Source: a virus
Virus record (IMG/VR): IMGVR_UViG_3300036892_000014
Coordinates: 1-64,000 of that record
Reading direction: 5' to 3' (one strand)
Length of the DNA: 64,000 nucleotides
In this document: one piece after another, positions 6,707 through 11,692 of the stretch
Layout: each line of letters opens with the position of its first letter
How positions within the stretch are numbered: the first letter of the stretch is position 1
Translations under genes and position numbers: made by a program
The notes under the pieces: model-generated
The model's input: only the letters and a program-made list of their open reading frames with translations
The model's database searches: none
What the model was told of the DNA's origin: nothing

Positions 6707-6787
6707 ATGTACGCAATTATCTGTCTCGTTGTTACGTTGGCTGTCGGGGCTCTGTTTATCGCGGCCTTCAGAAAATCTTGGAATTAA
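6707..6787 (+). CDS. membrane peptide, 26 aa
   Basis: MYAIICLVVTLAVGALFIAA followed by a basic end. AAGGA stands six bases upstream. One transmembrane helix; too short to classify. Confidence 0.4.
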   Translation: MYAIICLVVTLAVGALFIAAFRKSWN

Positions 6788-6797
6788 GGGAAACGAA

Positions 6798-6893
6798 ATG
6801 ATGAAAGCAGTCCTGCATTATTTGGATAAAGAGATTTTCAGGCTCTCAGCGCAGTTGCGCTATTTGAAGAACCTGCAAAAGTTTCTTTCATAA
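6798..6893 (+). CDS. short helical peptide, 31 aa
   Basis: MMKAVLHYLDKEIFRLSAQL start with AAGGG upstream. Amphipathic helix with Leu heptads, so perhaps a coiled-coil peptide. Unrecognised. Confidence 0.4.
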   Translation: MMKAVLHYLDKEIFRLSAQLRYLKNLQKFLS

Positions 6894-6917
6894 AGTTCTT
6901 GACAAACAGGAGATATC

Positions 6918-7145
6918 ATGGTAGAATTCGTATTAGCAATCGGGGCTGTCATCGCAACAGCCGTCGCGATCTCGAAGCACTTCTCCGCGGCGCAGCTTAA
7001 GGTTGACCTAGCCTCAGCGAAGGCAGCCGTGGTGAGCGAAGTGAACAAGGTCAAGGCTACAGTCATCGTCGAGTTGGCCAAGGTCGCTCCGAGCGCAAGC
7101 GCGGACGTTCAGGCACTCGTGGTTAAGATCAAAGCAGTGCTTTGA
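6918..7145 (+). CDS. membrane-anchored helical protein, 75 aa
   Basis: One N-terminal hydrophobic segment (MVEFVLAIGAVIATAVAI) followed by a long Ala/Val/Lys amphipathic helix. AGGAG precedes the ATG. The layout would fit a holin- or spanin-like accessory, but nothing specific supports that. Confidence 0.55.
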   Translation: MVEFVLAIGAVIATAVAISKHFSAAQLKVDLASAKAAVVSEVNKVKATVIVELAKVAPSASADVQALVVKIKAVL

Positions 7146-7188
7146 TGCCTCGCTCTCAAGAGCAGACAGAATTCTGTAAAGTTTCAAT

Positions 7189-7265
7189 GGTGAGCCAGGC
7201 GAAACAGGTGACGCGCTAGACTGTGAATCTGGTTACAGTGGGTTCGAGACCCACGGCCCACCCCA
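7189..7265 (+). tRNA. tRNA-His (GTG)
   Basis: First gene of the tRNA array. Anticodon GTG; acceptor GTGAGCC/GGCCCAC with one A-C mismatch. It has the extra G at -1 and discriminator C that define tRNA-His. T-loop TTCGAGA, encoded CCA, then ATTTT. Confidence 0.9.
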
Positions 7266-7337
7266 ATTTTAAATCCACGACTACGGTCAGGTGCAAAGTT
7301 TGAAGTTGAAGTTGCCGAAAGAAAAAGTTTAGATAAC

Positions 7338-7414
7338 GCGCCTGTCCAGGCATTGGGGTCGCCCCAGAATTCGGACCATCTGGTCCCGAACGCTCGCGAG
7401 AGGATCGGGGCACA
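7338..7414 (+). ncRNA. unassigned folded RNA, four-way-junction shape
   Basis: GCGCCTGTCC (7338-7347) can pair with GGATCGGGGC (7402-7411) around three hairpins: TGGGG/CCCCA, TTCGGACCA/TGGTCCCGAA and CTC-GCGA-GAG. The 3' end reads ACA-TTTT, echoing the CCA-ATTTT ends of the tRNAs, but no tRNA D- or T-loop is present. It may be a decayed tRNA or a different small RNA. Confidence 0.35.
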
Positions 7415-7432
7415 TTTTAGAAAGCAGGGTTT

Positions 7433-7708
7433 ATGGCCGGATACGAGATGGATGTTCCCGAGTATCCGCACAGAATGACGTACCGCGTCGTCGGAGGTTT
7501 CCACTTGCCTTACGACGTGTCAAAGACTCCCGAAGAAAAGAAGTCCAGCCCGCAGCGGCTTGAGCAGTTGATCTTGGCAGGCGAGCAAGCGAGTATAACG
7601 TTTCGCGTTCTTCCCGTGGACATACAGCAACTGTACGTGAAACAGTTCGCGATGTTACTGGCCGAGATCGAGAAGTTGAGATTGAAGTTGCCTAAAGAAA
7701 AAGTTTAG
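7433..7708 (+). CDS. hypothetical protein, 91 aa
   Basis: MAGYEMDVPEYPHRM start, with AGGG close upstream. Contains YDVSKTPEEKK, echoing the 180-aa protein at 5941, and a C-terminal coiled-coil-like helix ending KLRLKLPKEKV. The final G of its TAG stop is also the first base of tRNA-Phe. About 35 bp of its 3' end are duplicated, with small changes, at 7300-7332. Confidence 0.6.
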   Translation: MAGYEMDVPEYPHRMTYRVVGGFHLPYDVSKTPEEKKSSPQRLEQLILAGEQASITFRVLPVDIQQLYVKQFAMLLAEIEKLRLKLPKEKV

Positions 7709-7782
7709 CCGCTCTAGCTCAGTGGTAGAGCGCCGGTCTGAAAAGCCGGGCGTCTGTGGTTCGATTCCCCAGTGCGGCACCA
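7708..7782 (+). tRNA. tRNA-Phe (GAA)
   Basis: Canonical cloverleaf, anticodon GAA in loop CTGAAAA, T-loop TTCGATT, encoded CCA followed by AGTTTT. G1 is the last base of the upstream stop codon. Confidence 0.95.
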
Positions 7783-7861
7783 AGTTTTGGCTGAGTATGC
7801 TTCGCCGTGCAAACGGAATGAAGACCAACCAGCGGTCCTGTTACCAGGAGCCGCAAAGTTT

Positions 7862-7972
7862 ATGAAAACTAGATGGTGTACGATTTGTCACTGGTGGTTA
7901 ACATTGCCGTGGTCTCACAACCACTGCTCTAAGTGTGGCTCGCGTCTAGTACAAGTAGCAAATCGGTTTTAG
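7862..7972 (+). CDS. mini zinc-ribbon protein, 36 aa
   Basis: Start at 7862 (MKTRWCTICHWWLTLPWSHN), giving CTIC and CSKC pairs. AGGAG stands ten bases upstream, inside a strong hairpin (GCGGTCCTG/CAGGAGCCGC, about 7832-7854) that could mask it. The last base of TAG is G1 of tRNA-Leu. Role unknown. Confidence 0.5.
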   Translation: MKTRWCTICHWWLTLPWSHNHCSKCGSRLVQVANRF

Positions 7973-8055
7973 CCCTGCTGGTGGAATGGCAGACGCGCCG
8001 CACTCAAAACGCGGTTCCTTCGGGAGTCTCAGTTCGAATCTGAGGCGGGGCACCA
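7972..8055 (+). tRNA. tRNA-Leu (CAA)
   Basis: Class II tRNA with long variable arm, anticodon CAA, T-loop TTCGAAT, encoded CCA. G1 is shared with the preceding stop codon. Confidence 0.95.
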
Positions 8056-8061
8056 AAGATT

Positions 8062-8142
8062 GGAGTGACTTCGAAAACGGTCAATAAGTTTCGAAGCTTG
8101 TTGAACCGCAGCCTCCGCCTAGAAAGCGCGGGCAGCACTCCA
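8062..8142 (+). ncRNA. unassigned folded RNA with alternative pairings
   Basis: GGAGTG (8062-8067) and CACTCC (8136-8141) close the unit. Inside, CTTCGAAA (8069-8076) can pair with TTTCGAAG (8089-8096), or CGGTCAATAAG (8078-8088) with CTTGTTGAACCG (8097-8108). The two pairings are mutually exclusive or pseudoknotted. A third hairpin (around CTAGAAA) precedes the closing strand. Not a tRNA by any usual feature. Confidence 0.4.
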
Positions 8143-8166
8143 TAGTTTTAGTCCAAGTTTGACCGC

Positions 8167-8298
8167 GTGGAAGGATACCAAGGTTCTCTCGTGAACGATG
8201 AGGCCCAGAAACGCGAAACGTCGGCGGACGAGACTCCGCAGGTAGTCGTCAAAAAGTTCGTAGGCATGATAGCGCGGCTCCGCCGAATAAATCGGTAA
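8167..8298 (+). CDS. possible small protein, 43 aa (GTG start)
   Basis: Frame VEGYQGSLVNDEAQKRET to RLRRINR. No Shine-Dalgarno sequence. The following 70 bp hold further short fragments with protein-like composition in shifted frames, so this may be the remnant of a longer gene. Confidence 0.3.
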   Translation: MEGYQGSLVNDEAQKRETSADETPQVVVKKFVGMIARLRRINR

Positions 8299-8371
8299 AG
8301 ACGGGTACGCCGACCGAGATCACGCTACCGATGTTTGATTGACAAGGGCCGCTTAATCGCGGTCGGAGATT

Positions 8372-8461
8372 ACCCCGCAGCGATGGTTCGCGGCAGAGTT
8401 CTATAAACTCTTCGGGCCAGATAAGCCTTGCTATGTCGTCCGATTCGACAGTGGGGTACCA
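8372..8461 (+). tRNA. aberrant class II tRNA-like gene (TAT at anticodon position)
   Basis: Acceptor ACCCCGC/GTGGGGT, discriminator A and encoded CCA followed by ATTTT are intact. T-stem TGTCG/CGACA has loop TCCGATT. The anticodon stem AGAGT/ACTCT closes loop TCTATAA, putting C rather than U at position 33 and TAT at 34-36. A variable arm of about 20 nt is present. The D-arm is a 4-bp stem with a TGGT loop. It may be an Ile(AUA) reader, a degenerate Leu/Tyr tRNA, or inactive. Confidence 0.5.
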
Positions 8462-8466
8462 ATTTT

Positions 8467-8552
8467 GCGCTGCTGATGGAATGGCAGACATGCGGGACTT
8501 AAACCCCCGTGGGAGAAATCCCATGAGCGTTCGACTCGCTCGCGGCGCACCA
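8467..8552 (+). tRNA. tRNA-Leu (TAA)
   Basis: Class II, anticodon TAA in loop CTTAAAC, T-loop TTCGACT, acceptor GCGCTGC/GCGGCGC, encoded CCA. Confidence 0.92.
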
Positions 8553-8576
8553 AGTTCTAGAAGTCATGGAGTCTTT

Positions 8577-8816
8577 ATGAGCAAGTCATATGGTGATAAC
8601 CGCGACGACCAAGCATCAGTGCCGTCGGCTGGCGGGGAAATTCGTGCCCGTGGTAAGAGCAGCGCCGAGCAGGATAAGGGTCGCGACGATCAGTCGGCTG
8701 TGGCTGTTGGCGGTGGTGTGAACCGCATGCGTGGTAAGTTGACAGCCGAACAGGACAACGGTCGCGATGACCAGTTTTCAAAGCCGTCAAGCGGCGGAAC
8801 GATCCGTAAGAAGTAA
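8577..8816 (+). CDS. repetitive hydrophilic protein, 79 aa
   Basis: Start at 8577 (MSKSYGDNRDDQASVPSAGG) with GGAG six bases upstream. About three imperfect 27-residue repeats, each opening with RDDQ and containing a GG-x3-R-x-RGK-x2-AEQD pattern. Probably disordered. It sits between tRNA genes; role unknown. Confidence 0.55.
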   Translation: MSKSYGDNRDDQASVPSAGGEIRARGKSSAEQDKGRDDQSAVAVGGGVNRMRGKLTAEQDNGRDDQFSKPSSGGTIRKK

Positions 8817-8905
8817 TGCTCACGGGAATAATTATCGGGCTGGCGATTGTGGTGGCTATAGAGTTGATCTCGGACCACCCGCTGTTCGTCCGTCGTAGAA
8901 AATAA
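8816..8905 (+). CDS. membrane peptide, 29 aa
   Basis: MLTGIIIGLAIVVAIELISD then a basic end. The ATG overlaps the preceding stop (TAATG), indicating coupling. One transmembrane helix. Confidence 0.45.
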   Translation: MLTGIIIGLAIVVAIELISDHPLFVRRRK

Positions 8906-8911
8906 GTTTAT

Positions 8912-8987
8912 GCGTTTGTAGCTCAATAGGCAGAGCACTCCCCTCTTAAGGGATAGGTTGCTGGATCATTGCCAGCCGGACGCACCA
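8912..8987 (+). tRNA. tRNA-Lys (CTT)
   Basis: Anticodon CTT in loop CTCTTAA, acceptor GCGTTTG/CGGACGC, encoded CCA. The T-loop ATCATTG departs from the TTC rule although its stem (GCTGG/CCAGC) is perfect. Confidence 0.85.
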
Positions 8988-9006
8988 TTTTGTACGTACA
9001 TTAGTT

Positions 9007-9050
9007 GGGGAGTGCCCTAACACTCCCCGACATCCTTTAGGGAGGATGCC
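9007..9050 (+). promoter_or_regulatory. HNH leader, copy 1
   Basis: Perfect hairpin, stem GGGGAGTG (9007-9014) with CACTCCCC (9021-9028), loop CCCTAA. Then a smaller hairpin, CATCC (9031-9035) with GGATG (9044-9048), that overlaps the Shine-Dalgarno GGGAGG of the HNH gene. The first resembles a terminator without a U-tract; the second could occlude ribosome binding. Confidence 0.65.
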
Positions 9051-9557
9051 ATGATTTGTAAACTTTGTAGCGAGGTCTTTTCGTCGAAAGACAAGCGAAG
9101 ACTATTTTGTTCTAGGTCTTGTTCAGCAACGTACTCGAACAAGTTTGGTGATAGACCAGTTTCACAGAACAGACGACCGTGTCCAGATTGTGGGCAAGAG
9201 ATTAGAAATAAGAATACCAAGACTTGCATAGATTGCCGTGCTGGCAGGCAGCACAGAGAAACAGGATTTCTCAAAAAGAAAGACGTGAATCGTGAGAGGA
9301 TTAGCGCTCACGCTAGAAGGGTTATCAAAGAACACCTCTCGTCTTGTAAAGTTTGCGGGTACGACTTTGCTGTAGAAGCAGCGCACGTCAAACCCGTTAA
9401 AGAGTTTTCAGGTGACGCGACGATAGAAGAGATTAACAGAATAGAAAATCTGTTGCCTCTATGTCCTAATCACCACTTAGAGTTCGACCGAGGTAAGTTG
9501 ACTCTAGAAACAATCTTATCGGTTGCGGATGCGAGCGGCAGCAATGCGGCCTTTTAA
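9051..9557 (+). CDS. free-standing HNH homing endonuclease 1, 168 aa
   Basis: N-terminal zinc-binding Cys pairs (CKLC, CSRSC, CPDC, CIDC) precede an HNH nuclease core: CKVCGYDFAVEAAHVKPV about residues 98-115, and NLLPLCPNHHLEFDRGKL about 137-154. Family role: makes a double-strand break in an unoccupied allele to spread itself. The last 12 residues (VADASGSNAAF and the stop) are encoded by the 5' half of tRNA-Lys(TTT); the stop codon sits in the tRNA anticodon loop. Confidence 0.9.
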   Translation: MICKLCSEVFSSKDKRRLFCSRSCSATYSNKFGDRPVSQNRRPCPDCGQEIRNKNTKTCIDCRAGRQHRETGFLKKKDVNRERISAHARRVIKEHLSSCKVCGYDFAVEAAHVKPVKEFSGDATIEEINRIENLLPLCPNHHLEFDRGKLTLETILSVADASGSNAAF

Positions 9558-9594
9558 GCCGAGTGTCAGGGTTCGAGCCCCTGGCGACCGACCA
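9520..9594 (+). tRNA. tRNA-Lys (TTT), overlapping HNH 1
   Basis: Anticodon TTT in loop CTTTTAA, acceptor CGGTTGC/GCGACCG, T-loop TTCGAGC, encoded CCA then ATTTT. Its first 38 nt are also the 3' end of the HNH gene. Confidence 0.88.
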
Positions 9595-9600
9595 ATTTTG

Positions 9601-9692
9601 TGGGAATATAGTTCGGGATAATATCCGAATAGTCCTGGCAACGCATGCGAAACCAGGAAAGGGCGTCGTGAGAATCGGCGAGTTCCCAGCCA
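9601..9692 (+). tRNA. aberrant tRNA-like gene, identity undetermined
   Basis: Acceptor TGGGAAT/GTTCCCA, discriminator G, encoded CCA and trailing TTTT are tRNA-like. A 6-bp stem TCCTGG/CCAGGA closes an oversized 14-nt loop (CAACGCATGCGAAA) where the anticodon loop should be. The D-arm is enlarged (TTCGG/CCGAA) and the T-loop is TGAGAAT. Either a decayed gene or an insertion in the anticodon loop. Confidence 0.45.
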
Positions 9693-9700
9693 TTTTACGT

Positions 9701-9790
9701 GGAAGTGCGGCGAAGACGGCGGGTCGTATCTGTCTGTAAAACAGATTGCCCTTGTGGCACTAAGAGGTTCAAATCCTCTCGCTTCCACCA
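9701..9790 (+). tRNA. tRNA-Tyr (GTA)
   Basis: Class II with long variable arm as usual for bacterial tRNA-Tyr. Loop CTGTAAA, T-loop TTCAAAT, acceptor GGAAGTG/CGCTTCC, encoded CCA. Confidence 0.95.
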
Positions 9791-9798
9791 TTTTCTAT

Positions 9799-9873
9799 AG
9801 TTCACTGGCGCAACAGCAGCGCAGTCTCTTGATAGGGGAACGGTTCGTGGTGCAAATCCACGGTGGACTACCA
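9799..9873 (+). tRNA. tRNA-Ile (GAT)
   Basis: Anticodon GAT in loop TTGATAG, acceptor AGTTCAC/GTGGACT, encoded CCA. The D-loop AACAGCA lacks the GG pair and the T-loop is TGCAAAT, so the D-T loop contact is probably altered. Confidence 0.85.
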
Positions 9874-9997
9874 ACTTAGTGTTGAGTTCGACGTGTGCAA
9901 GCGTCGGATGTAGTACAGCACAATCAGTTCGTTCTCGGACGTAAACCGAATGGTGGATCAATAATTCCTGATGACACTCCTGCCCAGGGAGAATCAC

Positions 9998-10489
9998 ATG
10001 ATTATTGTTTCCGATAGTTGGGACGGACAAATAAGAAAGCTGTCCTCTCATAGTTGTTTGCAATGCAGTGAAGAATTTTTCGCGCCGCTTAAAGCGCGAG
10101 CTAAGTATTGTAGTAGAGACTGCATGGGTTTTGCTACGCGGACTCGAATCAAGATTTCGTGTTCTAGGTGTCGTAAAGAGTTTGAACGACAACAGAACAA
10201 AGTTAAAGAGTTAAACTATTGTAGTAGGGAGTGCAAAGAGTTAGACCAGCAGATTGGCGGTCCTCTAGCGCTACCACACTACAAAGACGGCAGACACGAT
10301 TACAGAAATCGAGCGTTTCGCTTACAAGGAAAGAAGTGTAAGCAATGTAGCTTCGATGAAGACGAGCGAATGCTCGATGTTCATCACATAGATAGTAATC
10401 GAGATAACGGACGACCTGAGAACTTAGTTGTTCTTTGCGTTTGGTGTCACGCCGCCACCACAAGAAAAGTTTCTGGGGCTATCGCCTAA
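9998..10489 (+). CDS. free-standing HNH homing endonuclease 2, 163 aa
   Basis: Start at 9998 (MIIVSDSWDGQIRK), behind AGGGAGA. The frame from 9971 would translate the leader hairpin. Cys pairs (CLQC, CSRDC, CSRC, CSREC) lead to the HNH core CKQCSFDEDERMLDVHHIDS about residues 113-132 and NLVVLCVWCHA about 140-150. The 3' end continues 15 bp into tRNA-Ala(TGC); the TAA lies in the tRNA D-arm. The 124-nt spacer before it folds into hairpins, and CTCC/GGAG can pair around the ribosome-binding site. Confidence 0.9.
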   Translation: MIIVSDSWDGQIRKLSSHSCLQCSEEFFAPLKARAKYCSRDCMGFATRTRIKISCSRCRKEFERQQNKVKELNYCSRECKELDQQIGGPLALPHYKDGRHDYRNRAFRLQGKKCKQCSFDEDERMLDVHHIDSNRDNGRPENLVVLCVWCHAATTRKVSGAIA

Positions 10490-10551
10490 TTGGGATGGCA
10501 CTTCCCTTGCAAGGAAGAACAATGTCGGATCGTCCCCGACTAGCTCCACCA
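10475..10551 (+). tRNA. tRNA-Ala (TGC), overlapping HNH 2
   Basis: Anticodon TGC in loop CTTGCAA, acceptor GGGGCTA/TAGCTCC, encoded CCA. The T-loop ATCGTCC is unusual; its stem GTCGG/CCGAC is perfect. Confidence 0.88.
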
Positions 10552-10560
10552 AGTTTCAAT

Positions 10561-10635
10561 TCGCGGCTGGCAGATCGGCTCATGCATCGGTCCTACACAC
10601 CGACCAGCGAGGTTCAACTCCTCGGCGGCGAACCA
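10561..10635 (+). tRNA. tRNA-Val (TAC) with C33
   Basis: Stem TCGGT/ACCGA closes loop CCTACAC, so the anticodon is TAC but position 33 is C instead of the near-universal U. Acceptor TCGCGGC/GCGGCGA has one G-G mismatch. T-loop TTCAACT, encoded CCA. Confidence 0.82.
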
Positions 10636-10639
10636 TTTT

Positions 10640-10714
10640 GGCTCCTTGGTCCAACGAACAAGACTCAGCGCTACGAACGCTGCAATTTCGGTTTGAATCC
10701 GAAGGGGGCTTCCA
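10640..10714 (+). tRNA. tRNA-Arg (ACG)
   Basis: Anticodon ACG in loop CTACGAA, stem CAGCG/CGCTG, T-loop TTTGAAT, discriminator T, encoded CCA. D-loop lacks a clear GG. Confidence 0.9.
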
Positions 10715-10719
10715 ATCTT

Positions 10720-10795
10720 TGGGGATTCGTCTAAACGATAAGACATCTGGCCGTTAACCAGACCGATGAAGGTTTGAATCCTTTGTCCCCAGCCA
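10720..10795 (+). tRNA. tRNA-Asn (GTT) with C33
   Basis: Stem TCTGG/CCAGA closes loop CCGTTAA: anticodon GTT with C at position 33. Acceptor TGGGGAT/GTCCCCA, T-loop TTTGAAT, encoded CCA then TTTT. Confidence 0.88.
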
Positions 10796-10803
10796 TTTTA
10801 CGA

Positions 10804-10879
10804 GCACGCATCATATAGCGGTCCAATATTCCGAGCTTGTACCTCGGTCACTTCCGTTCGAATCGGAATGTGTGCTCCA
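10804..10879 (+). tRNA. tRNA-Thr (TGT)
   Basis: Anticodon TGT in loop CTTGTAC, acceptor GCACGCA/TGTGTGC, T-loop TTCGAAT, discriminator T, encoded CCA. Confidence 0.92.
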
Positions 10880-10884
10880 GTTTT

Positions 10885-10958
10885 GCTTTGCTCGTCTAGT
10901 GGTAAGACGACGGTTTCGTAAACCGCAAACGACTGTTCGATTCAGTCGCGAAGCTCCA
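10885..10958 (+). tRNA. tRNA-Thr (CGT)
   Basis: Anticodon CGT in loop TTCGTAA, acceptor GCTTTGC/GCGAAGC, T-loop TTCGATT, discriminator T, encoded CCA. The acceptor resembles that of the next tRNA-Thr, suggesting duplication. Confidence 0.92.
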
Positions 10959-10964
10959 GTTTAT

Positions 10965-11038
10965 GCTTTGTTCGTACAAAGGAAGTACACGTCTTTGGTA
11001 AAGACGAAACGATGGGTCAGTACCATCACGAAGCTCCA
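10965..11038 (+). tRNA. tRNA-Thr (GGT)
   Basis: Anticodon GGT in loop TTGGTAA, acceptor GCTTTGT/ACGAAGC, encoded CCA. T-loop GTCAGTA, the same unusual loop as in tRNA-Glu(CTC). Confidence 0.88.
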
Positions 11039-11043
11039 GTTTA

Positions 11044-11109
11044 CGCCCCGAGTCACGCAACACGTAGCCTACAAAACAGGTAGGAGCTAGTGGCCTTTTG
11101 AAAGGGGCG
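11044..11109 (+). ncRNA. unassigned tRNA-sized folded RNA without CCA
   Basis: CGCCCC (11044-11049) pairs with GGGGCG (11104-11109). Inside are CCTAC/GTAGG with loop AAAACAG and a CCTTT/AAAGG hairpin. It is followed by AAAAATTT. No U33, no T-loop, no CCA. It occupies a tRNA slot in the array, so it may be a decayed tRNA or a small RNA released with the tRNAs. Confidence 0.35.
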
Positions 11110-11119
11110 AAAAATTTAC

Positions 11120-11198
11120 GGTCTCGTGGCCCAGCCTGGCCCACGGCGCTCCCCTGTCACGGGAGATTTCACGAGTTCAAATCTCGTCGAGACCGCCA
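11120..11198 (+). tRNA. tRNA-Asp (GTC)
   Basis: Anticodon GTC in loop CTGTCAC, acceptor GGTCTCG/CGAGACC, discriminator G, T-loop TTCAAAT, encoded CCA. Confidence 0.93.
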
Positions 11199-11204
11199 AT
11201 TTAT

Positions 11205-11278
11205 GGCCCTGTCTTCTAATGGCAGGATTCTTGCTTCTCAGGCAGGCGGCAGCGGGTCAGTACCGCTCAGGGCTACCA
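11205..11278 (+). tRNA. tRNA-Glu (CTC)
   Basis: Anticodon CTC in loop TTCTCAG, acceptor GGCCCTG/CAGGGCT, T-loop GTCAGTA (unusual), encoded CCA then ATTTT. Confidence 0.88.
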
Positions 11279-11283
11279 ATTTT

Positions 11284-11358
11284 CGCGCAGTACGTTATGG
11301 GTTAGACAGCGTGCCTTTCAAGCACGCAGACAGAGTTCGAGTCTCTGCTACGCGACCA
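11284..11358 (+). tRNA. tRNA-Glu (TTC)
   Basis: Anticodon TTC in loop CTTTCAA, T-loop TTCGAGT, acceptor CGCGCAG/CTACGCG with one mismatch, encoded CCA. The next 90 nt (11359-11448) hold only hairpins (ATGTGT/ACACAT, TGCAC/GTGCA) and no gene. Confidence 0.9.
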
Positions 11359-11448
11359 ATTATCGATGTGTGCGACAACTTTAGCGAAGTAGTTCTCGGA
11401 CACATTGCACGATGCGGTGCAAGTAGCAATTCCGCGTCGGAGTTTAAT

Positions 11449-11533
11449 GCCCTGCTGATGGAATTGGCAGACATATCCGTCTTAGAAACGGATGCCTTCG
11501 GGCGTACAGGTTCGACTCCTGTGTGGGGTACCA
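11449..11533 (+). tRNA. tRNA-Leu (TAG)
   Basis: Class II, anticodon TAG in loop CTTAGAA, T-loop TTCGACT, acceptor GCCCTGC/GTGGGGT with several wobbles, encoded CCA. Confidence 0.93.
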
Positions 11534-11541
11534 ATTTCAAT

Positions 11542-11629
11542 TGTGGGTTCGACTAGTGGCCGATGTCGCCTGTCTCATAAGCAGGTCAGCGAAAGCGCAC
11601 CGTTGGTTCAAATCCAACACCCGCAACCA
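11542..11629 (+). tRNA. tRNA with CAT anticodon and a class II variable arm
   Basis: Loop CTCATAA gives anticodon CAT (Met, or Ile if lysidine-modified). Acceptor TGTGGGT/ACCCGCA, discriminator A, T-loop TTCAAAT, encoded CCA. Between anticodon and T-stems lie 16 nt (11586-11601) containing a GC-GAAA-GC hairpin. Such a long arm is normal only for Leu, Ser and bacterial Tyr tRNAs, so the charging identity is uncertain. Confidence 0.82.
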
Positions 11630-11647
11630 ATTTGATGCATCATAGGC

Positions 11648-11692
11648 CGGGGTGCCCTTAACACCCCGACCAACTCTTTAAGGGAGAGTGCT
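11648..11692 (+). promoter_or_regulatory. HNH leader, copy 2
   Basis: Hairpin CGGGGTG (11648-11654) with CACCCCG (11662-11668), loop CCCTTAA. Then ACTCT (11673-11677) with AGAGT (11685-11689) enclosing the GGGAG ribosome-binding site. Same architecture as the leader at 9007, different stem sequence. Confidence 0.65.

Noticed and set aside
7184-7504. leftward frame of 106 aa over tRNA-His
   Set aside because: Complement of a tRNA; several similar frames over other tRNAs were rejected for the same reason.
9516-9791. leftward frames over the Lys/Tyr tRNAs with VEARGFEPLSA-type starts
   Set aside because: Such peptides are a well-known artefact of translating the complement of tRNA genes.
9874-9990. 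possible additional tRNA before HNH 2
   Set aside because: Hairpins are present (CGACG/CGTCG inside GTGTTG/CAGCAC) but there is no acceptor end, CCA or T-loop.
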